Shown here piece by piece: positions 9,985-23,032 of a stretch of DNA of 64,000 bases (position 1 is the first letter of the stretch; every line of letters begins with the position of its first letter). Where the stretch lies: positions 1,972,647-2,036,646 of the forward strand of contig CM032814.1 of assembly GCA_019155185.1 (NCBI GenBank), given 5' to 3'. The DNA is from Beaufortia kweichowensis. Lineage: Eukaryota; Chordata; Actinopteri; Cypriniformes; Gastromyzontidae. The translations under genes were made by a program, and so were the position numbers. A model generated the notes under the pieces. The model saw only the letters and a program-made list of their open reading frames with translations, was not told the origin of the DNA and made no database searches.

Positions 9985-10630
9985 CTTCGTTCCTTCATTT
10001 TAGTGTTTCACGTAATTTTGTAATTAACTTTAAGGTTGCCGTATTGTTTTACTTGGGCGTTCGTCAATGAATGATTCATTTGAGTCGATTCATTTGAAAG
10101 CATTGAGTGAATAATAGACAAACCTGTCTGAATAGGGTCATGAATCAGTTTGAATGATTCACTTAGTCGCTGCAATGAACTGAATCATCTGAAGCGGTTA
10201 CGATCGTGAACGCGCACACGCTCTCATATGGCGGATCTTCTTCATCGTAGACAAACAATAGGATGCATTTGCATTTTTTGGTATGAGTAGATAGATAATA
10301 GATTCATATCCACATTATTTAACGCTTTATGTTCTGCGTGTTTTTAAGTTTCCTGCTACGAGTGAGCTGTTAAACACAGTGACACACGGGTTTACAGAAC
10401 ATACACCTGATGAACAGAAGGAAGAAAACCTGTTGATGGGCGTCTGGTTCATTGTATACTGAATCTTTAAATGTAAGAGCTTTTCATCATTTATCTTTTC
10501 TTTTCATTGCATAACATTTTTACTTTTAGTCAAGTAATTTTAAAGACAGTGACTTTTACTTTTACTCGAGTAACAATTTCTATAGTTACTTGTACTTTTT
10601 CTTGAGTAAAATTTTTACTACCCACCTCTG
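9985..10630 (-). mobile_element. Truncated copy of a nonautonomous hAT element
   Basis: The sequence is the reverse complement of part of the complete element at 54187-55266, including the CTGATGAACAGAAGGAAG and ATGGCGGATCTTCTTCATCG words and the terminal ACTACCCACCTCTG. The opposite end is missing. It contains a cluster of TGAATGATTCATTTGAGTC-like palindromic words not expanded in the other copy. Confidence 0.7.
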
Positions 10631-10779
10631 GGTACTTTAGATACTGTTCATACATTAAACTAACCTAAATAAATAAACAATGACAGTTGAAGAACCAGTT
10701 GATTCAGACCTTACAGGACGCTCTTGTGTACTTTCTCCCACACCTTCAATTTCATAAAGACAAGTCAGTAGGGGGTGCT

Positions 10780-12240
<1,461 letters not shown>

Positions 12241-12289
12241 CTATTATTGTGCATTTAAGCATAATAATAGTTCTATTTAAAAATCAACA

Positions 12290-13230
12290 TTATTTTGAAA
12301 AACCACACACGTTAAAATTATAAAAAGTATAAAAGTCATTGAAATCATAACAACATCTATAAGCACCACATCACATGGCAAAAAATGTGATATCAGCAAG
12401 TCTGAATCTATTTGTTTGTGTGTAAATATTTCCTTCACCTTCCACCTAAAATTCTAGTTTCCTTGTTTCATAATTTTCTCGTAATACCTGCAGAGATACT
12501 CAACAGATCCTTAGGATGCATTCTTGTAATAACTACTTGAAGACAGCATACACTGAACTGTTCACATCCTCTGAATTATCCATTTCTATTGTAAATAACT
12601 TTTGGTAAAGTTCACATACATTTTATTTTAAGAAGTTTGTGTAGAACATTTGATTACCTGATGAGAATATGCAAGTTTATACAAAGCTTTATTTTCAGAT
12701 TCTGAATAGTGAATTTCAAGGGTGTGGGGAGGAAGTTCACATGCTGATCACCAGATGTCACAGAAAATGTTTAAATTGGTTATATATTACATTTGTACAT
12801 ATTTCAAGCGTTCAGTGTTAAAGATATCAGTGAGGACATTTGCCAGCTGGCCTGCACATTCTCTCAGCACTTTGCATTGAATATTGTCTGATTATTTGAT
12901 CAGGGAAAAATAAACTTAACAAGGTTGTGAGGAATTCGTACGAGTTGGCTAATTCATACGGATTCCTACGATCTCATTCGTATGTTTCAGTATGATTTGT
13001 CTTCTCTCCAGTGATGTTAGGGTTAGGGGAGGGGCTTTATACATGTTTTTTTCTATTAATCGTATAATAATCACTACATACATAATCACAAAAAAAAGTA
13101 AAAGTCCAAGGGATTTTATTATTTCAATTGGCGACGTCATCAATTTATGTCACTGTCTGTCTACCTGGAAATAGATCCTTATTGGCTGCTGATGTTTGCA
13201 GTGTTTTATGGGTTATTGTTACGTCTCTCT
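12290..13230. repeat. Duplicated block A (partner at 51.4-53.9 kb)
   Basis: 12290-12889 matches 51411-51935 plus 52312-52422, and 13070-13230 matches 53775-53935, all in the same orientation. Examples are the shared TCTATAAGCACCACATCACA and TCCTTATTGGCTGCTGATGT words. Copy A lacks the solo LTRs of copy B. At about 12936-13060 it carries its own insertion of a TTCGTACGAGTTGGC / TCATTCGTATG palindromic repeat. No gene is evident in either copy. Confidence 0.7.
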
Positions 13231-13582
13231 CACTGCGAGAGCATGACTATGAGAACGTTGCGGTCGCGGCTCTCGTCTTTTTCAAAGAAGCATCTGCTTC
13301 CAGTTCGACTTACGCAGCCAGTTCGGCAAGCGATGCGGGCAATATGGGGACTTCCGTGGAAGTTTCACCGCCAGGTGCGTCCCCGCCAGTGGCGGTTCTA
13401 CATTGAATTACAACCCCCTCTGAGCGCCCCCAGGATTTGTTTTTGCACAGTCATGTTTTACTTTAACAATATAAGTGTAACACAGGCTTATATTTCTCAA
13501 TTGCACAAATCCTTCAACAGAACATTTGAAAAACACAATTCCGCACAAAACAGTATAAGTTATCAGACCTTAAATAAATATA

Positions 13583-16500
13583 GGGGAGAGTGGGGCAAAG
13601 TGAGCCAGTGGGTAAGTTGACCCACCCCCTGTATCTAGGCAACCGCACAGATTTTTAGCCATGTGACCACAAATCCAGGAACCAACCATCATTTATATTT
13701 GGCTGTGGTGGAGAGAAGCACATGTTAAAGAGGTAAGTATGATTTGTTCCCAAAAAACTGTTTTAATCATATCAAAGTAAATTATATACATGTCAAGTAA
13801 AATGGCTGTTATGTCAAAGCAGATTTATCCAGGCCTAAATATTTATATCATACATATTGGTGATAGGCTAATGTATAAAACCATGTGAAGGATTTAGCTA
13901 AAGATTAGCCTGAATTACTTAGCTAGGCAGTTTTTCCCAAAATGGTGGCTGTGGGGCAAAGTGAACCACATGCTGTGGGGTAAACTCAACCGGTTCAACT
14001 TACCCCACCATGAGGCACTTAAGCCACTGAATTTGTTCAGTTAAAAAAACAATTTTAGTGTAGTATCTCACAACTAATTATTTCATATTTTAAGCATTAG
14101 AAAACATATCATGCCAAGACATTACAAGAGGAAGACCAACTGGGGCTCAACACCCCTTGAGGACAGAGAGAGCAGCAAATGATGTAATGACTGGAAAATC
14201 GATCAGAGCTGTGGCAAAAGAAAAACATATTGACAGGTCAACTTTACGCAGATTTATAAAAAAGAAGGAAGGAAAGGAAGTGAAAACAACTGGTTACTGT
14301 GGAACAGCAGAGGCAAAGAGGGTTTTTACAGAGGAGCTAGAGAGGGAACTTGCAGACCACATCAAGAAGTTGGCTGACCAGTTCCATGGCCTTACCCCCA
14401 AAAAATGTTGTGAATTGGCAGACAAAAACAATATTCCTGTCCCCAACAACTGGAAAGAGAAGGGTTTAGCCGGTAGGATGTGCAGGACATCACATAATTC
14501 AGTAGCTCAACTAAGTTTAACTGATCTTGTGTAGCTTAACATCTTGATATAATTAATTATTTGTAGGTAGAGATTGGTTCAACAATTTCAAAGCACGTCA
14601 TCATCTCTCCTGCCGTATACCTGAAGCAACATCTGTGGGAAGGGCTTCAGCCTTCAATAAAACTACAGTAGAGGAGTTCTTTAACAATCTGTCAAAAGTG
14701 ATGGACAGGTGAGAGAACACATTAGATCACATTCATAACAATGACTGAACACAACAGATAAGTACATGTACAAGTACAAGTATATCAAGTGAGGGCTGTT
14801 TAGTTGCTTCTTGTATTAACCCCTGGGGTCCACAAACGCGTATACGCGTTTTGAGGCGTAACGCTGAAAATAACTTAAATTACACTTTCAGTTTTGATCG
14901 TACAGATAAAAGCAATACATCAATCGAATCTGTAAAGGGTCTACTTTTATTTGTATACACACATAATAACAAGAAAACTTTGTGCATTTATAAAATAAAG
15001 CAAGGTTTGGACACTCTGATTCCAGTTTGGCTCTTTCATGTTCTGTCTTTGTTTTATAGGTATAAATTCCTGCCAAACATGATTTACAATGTTGACGAAA
15101 CAGGTGTTACAACAGTGCAGACACCAAAGCAGGTAGTGGCAGAAAAAGGAAAAAAACAAGTGGGTGCCATCACATCTGCTGAAAGAGGAGAGCTTGTGAC
15201 TGTGGTCTGTGCCATCAATGCTACTGGGAATGCTGTACCTCCTATGTTTATCTTCCCACGGGTTAGATATAAAGAACATTTCATCACAGGAGCACCTCAA
15301 GGATCAATTGGCACATCCACCAGATCTGGCTGGATAAATGAAGACACCTTTGCTGAGTTCCTTGAACATCTAGTTCAGCACACCAACTGCTCCTCTGACC
15401 ATCCCATATTGCTAATCCTTGATAACCATGAGGCCCACATTTCACTGAGGGCAGTGGATATAGCAAAGAGAAAGGGTATTGTTCTGCTCACCATTCCACC
15501 CCACACATCCCATCGCTTACAGCCTCTGGACAAGAGCATTTATGGTCCATTTAAGACCTATTACAACAAAGCTCTTGATGGTTGGATGAGATCTAACCCA
15601 GGCAAAACTGCCACCATATACCATATCCCTGGATGTGTGAATGAGGCTTTCATGTCAGCGATGACACCACAGAATATAACTTCTGGATTCAGGTCCACAG
15701 GGATTTCCCCTTACAACAGAGATATTTTCTCTGATCAGGAGTTTGAGCCATCCATGGTAACAGACATGCCAGCCCCTGAGCTACAGTCTGCTGCTGCAGA
15801 TGATCCACCAATTGCTTCAGTCACCATCACTGCTGAGCTGCCTTCACCATGCCTCACACGTGGATGTGCTTCACAAAGTGACACAGATTTGGATCCCAGC
15901 CACAGTTCATACGTGTCTGCAGAAGAAATTCTACCCCTACCCAAAAGTATGCCCAGGATACAAACAAAGAGAAAGCGTGTGAAGTCAAGAATCCTAACTG
16001 ATACACCTGAAAAGCAAGCAATTGAAATGGCTCATGAAGAAAGAAAAAATAAGCAGCGGGGAAAAAAGCAAAGCAACATCAAAGATAAAGGAAAGCTCAA
16101 GAAAAAACAAACCAAGAAGAAAACCATAGTGTACAGCAGCTCTGATGAGAGTGATGTTCCCATCCCACTTGATGACATTTCCGAGTACGAGAGCTCTGAG
16201 GATGATGATAGCGACATCTCTGATCTGTTTGTTGGTGACTTCATTATTGTGAAGTTCTCTGCCAAAAGAAGGAGCTATCATTACATTGGCATGGTTGAGA
16301 AACTAGAGGATGATGAAGTGAGTGCAAGATTTCTCAGAAGAATCCGGGGGAGCACTGTCAATGAGAAACCCACTTTCGTCTTCAAGGAAAATGATGTGGC
16401 GTTTTTCCCACGAAGTGATGTGCTGAAGAAGCTACCTCAACCTCAAAAGGCTGGGGGAACTGCAAGAAGGGAGCAACACTTCATATTTCCCTGCAATGTT

Positions 16501-16898
16501 GATGGGTGGAATGTTGAATAGTTCTTGAAATGCAGAAAAAAATTGGTTGTTTACAAGCTATGTTAAGTTATGTTGTAAGTTGTGTTTAATTACGTTTAAG
16601 AAAAGTGTGAGTTTTTAAACTATGTTCAAGTTTAAACAAAAAAAAGTCAGTGGCTCAGTTTACCCATTCACACGGATCAACTTACCCCTCAGCTGGGTAA
16701 AAAGTTGAGCCACAGGACCACTTTTTTTGAGAAGCCATGTTTTTCAAAGCCCTTTGTTATTAAAGCATTTTTATCATTTCATTTGACAGGAGACACCCTT
16801 AAATAAAGGTGGATGTTTTTGTTTGACTTCTGCCTCATTTTTTCATGCAGAGAAGGCAACACATGTAAAAACTGGCTCATCTTACCCCACTCTCCCCC
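13583..16898 (+). mobile_element. Pogo-like (Tc1/mariner superfamily) DNA transposon, TA target site
   Basis: The termini are GGGGAGAGTGGGGCAAAG on the left and the complement of GGGGGAGAGTGGGGTAAG on the right, about 28 bp of imperfect inverted repeat. They are flanked by TA on both sides (13581-13582, 16899-16900). Subterminal copies of GGGG(C/T)AAA.T(C/G)A and GTTGAGCC-type words lie at 13952-14010 and 16649-16712. The interior encodes a spliced DDE transposase. At 3316 bp it is close to full length. Confidence 0.9.
14111..16521 (+). pseudogene. Pogo-like DDE transposase, three exons, one frameshift
   Basis: Inferred exons are 14111-14472, 14567-14708 and 15060-16521, joined by GT-AG introns in matching phase. 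The N-terminus begins MPRHYKRKTNWGSTPLE. A +1 frameshift near 14157-14163 breaks the start from the helix-turn-helix (psq-type, GKSIRAVAKEKHIDRSTLRR). The catalytic part has YNVDETG, LILDNHEAH and QPLDKSIYGPFK, giving the D, D, D triad of the DDE_1 family (pogo/tigger/jerky group). A long basic and acidic C-terminal region follows (KKKQTKKK, then SSDESDVP, EYESSEDDD), and then a folded tail ending at 16521. The third exon is open for 487 codons. Apart from the single frameshift the protein looks complete, so the element may be recently active or a trans-mobilised relative of an active copy. Confidence 0.8.
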
Positions 16899-16900
16899 TA

Positions 16901-17813
16901 CTCTGTATACATAAAAGTGTCAAAAATATGTACAATCAGAATATAACAAGAGCAGAGAACTATAATAAAAAATATTAAGAATAATATACAAATAAAATAT
17001 AGAATAAATATTCTAAATAGCACAAATCCTTCATCACACAAATCACACTTATTATAATTATTACACTGCACTAAAAACAGAAAACACAAACTAAAACTAA
17101 AATCTGACCTTTCTTGATGCAAAATCATCAATAATGATGATAGTGATTGATACTGATGATAGCAAGTCCAGTAAGCCGTTCCTGAGACATGGTTGACCTC
17201 AGGTATAACTTGGTATAACTTATAACAGGTATCAACTTTAGCTTTGAAAAGCTCCTCTCCTCTTCTTTCTCTTTTTCCTAAATTGGGCACCTGACAGCTT
17301 TGACCTTTTTCTCTCCATCGCTGTGTGTTTATTTTGCAATCGACAATCAACAGATTTCCCCCCCAACACTGTCACTTACGACCAGAAGTCAAGACTAAAC
17401 CAATTCACCTTCACATAATCGTTTTGTATTACCTATTTTTATTAGCCATTTCACACAATTTAGAAAATCAAACACGTGCAAATTATAGGTCTGTGTTTAT
17501 TATTATGAATAATATTATGAATGAAATGTGCAAGGTGTAACTGACTTAGTTTAGCCTACTAAGCTAATTAGGGATCCCCCTCCTTGTCCGCTCCATTTGA
17601 ACTGTCCTCCAGCGCGATGCAGAGATAGCCTCCCTTCACACAGCTTCTGTGCACGGCACCTTCTCAGCAAGCAGGGGCGCCACAGTTATATGATAGATCA
17701 TAGAAAACCGCTTAGCGGTGCAGATGATTTTTTTTTCAAGTGCTTGTGCCACCCCCATGTGTCATGAAAAAATGCCGCCTCGGGCGGCTGCCCCGTTCGC
17801 CCATGCCTAAAAC
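16901..17813. other. Decayed repeat sequence around the pogo insertion
   Basis: CACAAATCCTTCA words occur on both sides of the pogo element (about 13504 and 17024), so the element seems to have landed in an older repeat. A hAT-like terminus, CAGGGGCGCCACAG, lies at about 17672, and GGGCGGCTGCCCCGTTCGCCCATGCC, typical of such termini in fish, at about 17783. The boundaries are not resolved. Confidence 0.35.
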
Positions 17814-18271
17814 CTCCCCGCCACGCTCGTTCTCCTCATCCGAGTTGGGGGAGGAGTCGGGAGACCCGCGCTCGGGCGGTATCTCTGTGACTTCCTCAGC
17901 TCGAGCAGAGGATGAGCTGTCTGTCGCAGGGTGACCTTCTGTTATCGAATGCCCGGGACGGAATCCTTGGAGCTTCCGCTTTCAGGCGGTCGAGCTCAGG
18001 CGGAAGCGGATGCAGAGATGACAGCCGTGCTATCTCGTGCCGGGACCCAGACATTGGGCTGCAATGGACCGCTCCACCGTCCCCCCAACGTTCGCGATTG
18101 GATGACTGGTATCTGTGCTCTGGCCGTGACTCCAGGCCATGTTCCGCCCCAGTGCCTTACTTCCCCGAGGTACACAAGGAGCTGTCTAAGATCTGGAGAG
18201 CGGCCTTCTCAGGCCGCCTTCAGACCGTTGCGGTCCCGCTCGCTTTTGTCATATTTTCTATTATAAACTAA
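17814..18271 (+). pseudogene. DIRS-type retrotransposon gag-like fragment
   Basis: This is a GC-rich island in AT-rich DNA. One plus-strand frame (from 17814) reads PPRSFSSSELGEESGDPR to a stop near 17934. Another (17912-18271) contains LDDWYLCSGRDSRPCSAPVP, then FFPEVH-like YFPEVHKELSKIW and a basic end. The 'PVP-FPEVH-EL..W' pattern is one I associate with the Gag of DIRS1-like elements of fish. No reverse transcriptase, RNase H or tyrosine recombinase is nearby. It is a frameshifted remnant. Confidence 0.5.
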
Positions 18272-20340
18272 ATTGCCTGGAGCCGAGATAACTGGCTTAT
18301 ATTGCAGTTTTTAACTCAAAATCGAGTATGCCAACCCACTCGTTTCATTCTAATATATTATTATTATTATTGCTAATAATTCTTCAATTGATTTATTTAT
18401 GATTTATTGTATTGACTTTGATCCATAATTATTCAGATAGTTATACTACTGTACATATTATTTGCAATTTCATATTAATACTGAATATATTTAATGCACT
18501 GTTGTTGTACCAGAGAGGATCTATCAGTGATTGTTTGTTTTTGGAGTATATCATTGTGGAGTATATCAACATTTTAATTCTGTAAAAAAATACAGATTCG
18601 CCACTGTGATTTGTATTTGCCTTTTTGTTTTCTCAATATGGTAGATTATTTTGATTTTTAAGATTCGTAATAATTAATAGATTATTAGATTAATAAGATG
18701 CACATTACTATTTTACCTATTTTACAAAGAAAAACAAAAACTGTGAGAAAAACACCGAAAAGCATTTCCTCGGTTAGAAGACTTTTCTACAAACATTTTA
18801 TTTGTTGTGAAATTAATTATATGCATGACAAGTGTGCAGCTCTCGCAATTCCTTATTAAATAACATTTTTTCTAACTATCTTGCTGTACTATCTAGATTT
18901 TACGTAACGATGATTGTTTTGGACACCAGGCAGGTCATAAAGAACTGATATCAGTTAATAAATAGAAACGTTTTATTTTTAATCTTAAAAAAACGCAGCT
19001 CTACCGTTTAGTTGCACTTGATTCAAGGGGACTCATGACCTAGACAATATGGCGGACATATATCGCGGCGAATTTCGCGTCTAGTTACCCCTGCTCATAT
19101 CATTATAAAGCCCTGCAATACCAAGAGATGAGCAAAGAAATCAATCCCCTCCCTCATCTGATCCAGAACTTCAGTCCTTATGTTTCACTGACAATCACAC
19201 TGATGCTCTGAATCACAACAATATGAAATGAAAGAAAACTACATCAAACATTGGAAATATCAAACAACAGCAAAGTGAAAGGAAATGATATTTGGCCCTG
19301 AATAGAAAACACTGTATGCCAGACTACCTGTACACAGTGTCAGATAAAAACATGTTGATCAGATGCAGACTCAGTGGACACAAGCTGACTATAGAGACGG
19401 ACAGACACAGAAAAACATGGCTGCCACAGGACGAGCTGGTTGAGTTTTTATTGTGTTAGTAGCTCTTGTCTGTGTATGACTAGCAGCATATATTAAAGAG
19501 CCTGATAATTTGGCTCAGTTGAGCAGTAATAACCGTCTCTTTCAGCTCCCAAACGGCTTGCTTTTTATATCACATGTTTGTTCTCAAATTCAGTTTGTCT
19601 ATTCAAATAATTACCATATAGTGACATTCTCAAACAGGAACATGTAGTACTCTGTCCATGAATGACTGTCATACATGCAGGTGTGTCAATGGGCTGGAAG
19701 AACACTCTGTATACTTTCAGCCCTGCAATGCTATTAAAGTTTACTTCCAAGAGTCACGCACGTGCTGTGAACTGTTGGTACAAACTGTGGATCAAAGTTT
19801 TTAATGTTGTCAATAATGTTCAGTGTCTTGCACGACCAGTCGTTTTACTTTTGACGCCTCAGAAAGACTGAAGATGAGGAAGATAACAGCAAACACTCTT
19901 TTTTGTTGTTTTGGCGAATTATTGCTCAATAGAAGGAAACACAGATGGCAGAAATAAAGTCAACATAGTTTATATGGTAATGGTGTTTGTGAAGTTTAAT
20001 CCTGACTTCAGTGAGATGACTCTCTCTCTCTCCATCTTGAGGCCACATTTCAGCACAAGTTTGTCTGCTGTGTGAGCATTTATTTTGTTTTCAGCACTCA
20101 AAATGTTGTAACACTTTCATGTGCAGACAATGATTCTCAAAATGAAGACACACAGCTGCATAAGACTAACAATATTTTTCTTTGTTGGAACTGGAATCGT
20201 TGGTGCATTCAAGAAAAGCCTTCGTGTTTTTCTTTATGTTTGTTTAAATTTCTTTTATTGCTCTGTCCTCCAATCAAGATGTTAAGCAGAATGAAAATAT
20301 ATCTGTCATTATCATAGGTAAGGCCAAGCAGAATAATAAT
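18272..20340. other. Intergenic, upstream of the LINE and NXPE copy 1
   Basis: Mostly AT-rich with no supported gene. An isolated 47-codon ATG frame at 19316-19459 is described separately. Confidence 0.4.
19316..19459 (+). other. Short unassigned ORF (47 aa)
   Basis: The ATG-initiated frame starts MPDYLYTVSDKNMLIRCRLS and ends LPQDELVEFLLC-stop. The composition is protein-like (balanced, few low-complexity residues), unlike neighbouring chance frames. No family is recognised and no flanking splice partner was found. It could be a stray exon of a decayed gene or chance. Confidence 0.2.
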
Positions 20341-20559
20341 GACAAGGAGCAAACAACAACAACAAGTTTATTTATATAGCACATTTAAAAACAACTGGTG
20401 TTGACCAAAGTGCTTTACAAAAGCAGAAGAAAACAGACAATAAAAACACATAACATTTAAACAATAAAAAAGAAAGTAAAAATATGATAAAAACGGAAAA
20501 CCTAAGGAATAAAAACTTGAATCGAAAATATGAAAAGCTGATGAATCAAGGAATATTGA

Positions 20560-20900
20560 AGGCCATTGAGAAAAGGTACGTTTTCAAGGAGGATTTAAAA
20601 ATTGACAAGGTTTGGGAGGATCTACTGTAAGCTGGAAGGCTATTCCATAACTTTGGACCAATGACCGCAACAGCGCGATCACCCCTGTTTTGAAGTCTAG
20701 TTCTGGGAACATATAGTAAATCAGAATCCCCAGATCTAAGTGATCTAGACTGTAAAGTCGGATGAAGTAGATCAGATAGTTACTGTGGTGCCTGGTTCCT
20801 CAAAGACTTAAAAACAAATAGCAAACTTTTAAAATTAATTCTGTATTTAACCGGTAACCAATGAAGTGAAATCAGAACCGGTGTGATATGTTCACTTTTT
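20560..20900 (-). pseudogene. LINE ORF2 C-terminal fragment
   Basis: Minus-strand reading gives WLPVKYRINFKSLLFVFKSL, then RNQAPQ and an in-frame stop. It continues LSDLLHP, VPRTRLQNRGDRAVAVIGPK, LWNSLPAYSRSSQTLSIFKS and LKTYLFSMAF. This is the conserved C-terminal tail of CR1/L2/Rex-like ORF2 proteins, with one internal stop (CAG TAA, about 20791). Confidence 0.8.
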
Positions 20901-21382
20901 CGCTTCGCTTCGAAAGAAAAGGTAAATTTGAGATTGGGTGAAAATTACTTAAAAGCGTAGGATCCAAATTTGTTTTTTAAGATGAGGCCAAACAGAAGCA
21001 TGTTTAAGGCAGTTGGGTACGGTACCAGTAGAAAGATATTTGTTGATGACAAACAACAAATCAGGGCTGATAGCTTGAAAAACTTGCTTAAGAAAATGTG
21101 TAGGAATCACATCCTGAGGTTTTAAACATGCAACAATCTCATTAAGGGAGACCAAGGTAATGGGCTCAAAGACAGACCATGTAGATGAGCAGAAAGGGAC
21201 ATCGGGTTGCATATAAACTGCGGAAGACAACATAGATTTAATCTGGGAGACCTTATCATTAAAGTATCTAGCAAAATCCTCACAAAGAGAATCAGATGTT
21301 TCAGGAAAATAATTAATAATAGGATTGAGAGCAGAATCAATTATTGAAAATAAAGCTTTAGGTCTGGTACTGTTACATAGAA

Positions 21383-22302
21383 TTAACTCTGAAACTGTAA
21401 AATCCTCGCTGGAACAATCGGTAAAGACACAAGCCGTGGACGGGGTTGGCGCTTATGTGTAGTTCCAGTAAAAGGTAAAGAGAACAATATTGGCAAATGA
21501 TCCGACATGCCATTAATGTCCAATACAGGTAGACCACGTGATAAAATTAAGTCCAAGGTATGTCCCTGTATATGAGTGGGGCCAGACACCCACTGATCAA
21601 AATCAAATGAGTCAATAAGACTTAAGAACTCTTTTGAAAGTGGCTTAGAGTCACAGCATACGTGGATATTAAAATCTCCCAGGATTAAAATTCTATCATG
21701 ACTGGTAACAATATCACCCAAAAACTCAGCGAACTGGTTGATAAAATCCTTGTTTAGCTGGGGCGGGCGATAAACCAAGGCAAACAGCACTGAGCTATGT
21801 AATGAGCTATGTAAAACAACTGCATTTCAAAGGTGTAACGAGGGCTAGTTGTTAAACAGCAGCAGAAATAATAGTTTTTAAATACTGCCGCTAATCCCCC
21901 GCCGCGGCCTGATAACCGAGGTGAATTTAAAAAGTTACAATCCTGTGGAACCAGTTCAGTAAACGGACTTAACTCACCAGGCTTAATCCAAGTTTCAGTG
22001 ATGCATAAGATATCCAGGGCATGAGACGTGAAGAAGTCATTTAATATAAATGTCTTATTCACCACAGACCGTGCATTGATCAAAGCCACCTTAAGTGGTG
22101 ATGTAGCTTCCTCTGGCTTTGATGTTCGGTTTAGCGGTCGGAGGTTGAGGAGATTCACTCCACAGCGACAAATGCGGGGGGAGAGATTGCGTGCAGGTAC
22201 CGACGAAGAGCAAGGAACAGCAGGTCGAAGCCACTGATAAGATGCGCTCATAGGACGCCAAAAGATGCACCGTTCATAAGCTGGCATGGGTCCAATACAC
22301 AT
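21383..22302 (-). pseudogene. LINE ORF2 AP-endonuclease domain, frameshifted
   Basis: The first frame (22302-21754) contains VALINARSVVNKTFILNDFF and DILCITETW followed by SGRGGGLAAVFK. The second (21790-21383) contains YRPP, ILILGDFNIHV, GHTLDLILSRGL and MSDHLPILF. These are the ordered endonuclease motifs of non-LTR retrotransposons (the catalytic Glu of TETW, Asp/Asn of GDFN, Asp/His of SDH). A frameshift near 21760-21800 separates the frames. Confidence 0.8.
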
Positions 22303-23032
22303 AGGTGGAGACCGTGTAAGAGATTTCAGCCGAACAGCAGCTTCACCCCGCTTGCCACGTTTCCTCCGACGCCGTCGCCTCCAGGGAAGACCGGCGGGAT
22401 GCCAACACAGGTGAGCAGGGAGATGAGAAAGGGCAGGTAGGGGAAATCGACCCGGCGCACCAATGTCACTCTTGGCAAAGTTGATCGCCGTGCGGATATT
22501 TAACAGTGTTTAGCGGTCATAAACCAGCGACATAATACAGTCAGTGATTAGTAGGGATAGACATAAAATCATAAAATTTAAAGACGAGAAGATGAACAGC
22601 AGACGGCGTGCCACACATAACGGCGTCATCTTAAGTCTTAAATACTCTGGGTGTGCTGCAGTTAATTAACTTAAGTTAATTTACTGCACCTTTAACTGAC
22701 ATTAAACTGCACATGGGCTTATTCAAACATGCCTGCAGTAGACTTTCATGACAAAAATCTTCTTTTTATGTAATAATGGTAAAATTGTTATTACATTTTG
22801 ACGTCAAAGTTTTATTACATTTTGAAAAAATGATTACATTATGTTTAGTTATTACATTATCTCCAGTAATTACATTATGAGTTATTGTTATCTTACCCAT
22901 CCTTCTGCACACAACTGTACTAACTAAATTCTGTTTCTTCAAATCAGGTGGGAAGGGCAGATATCTGGAAGGTTCAAAGTCAGATCATGTTTCTCATTTA
23001 CATTTAAGCAGTTGGAGGAGGAACAACAAACC

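Larger units (their letters stand above)
20345..22640 (-). mobile_element. LINE (CR1/L2/Rex-like) with the reverse transcriptase core missing
   Basis: Read on the minus strand from about 22640 there is a 5' region rich in Arg codons, then an AP-endonuclease domain in two frames, a short pre-RT segment, and then directly the C-terminal ORF2 region and a 3' tail ending in a TTG/CAA-repeat (CAACAACAACAAG at about 20357). The core RT motifs (the YADD box region) are absent, so a large internal deletion joins sequence near 20985 to sequence near 20900. The 3' tail (TTTATTTATATAGCACATTT complement) is a type common in fish non-LTR elements. Confidence 0.7.

Noticed and set aside
16898..17350. 150-codon minus-strand frame next to the pogo element
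   Set aside because: No recognisable domain beyond a short charged stretch; the N-terminal part is AT-driven hydrophobic residues. It is probably a repeat remnant, too uncertain to call a gene.
13386..18606. A single large hAT element with CAGTGGCG-type ends around the pogo and DIRS pieces
   Set aside because: The presumed ends (13386 and 18606) resemble each other only for about 8 bp and show no shared 8-bp flanking duplication.
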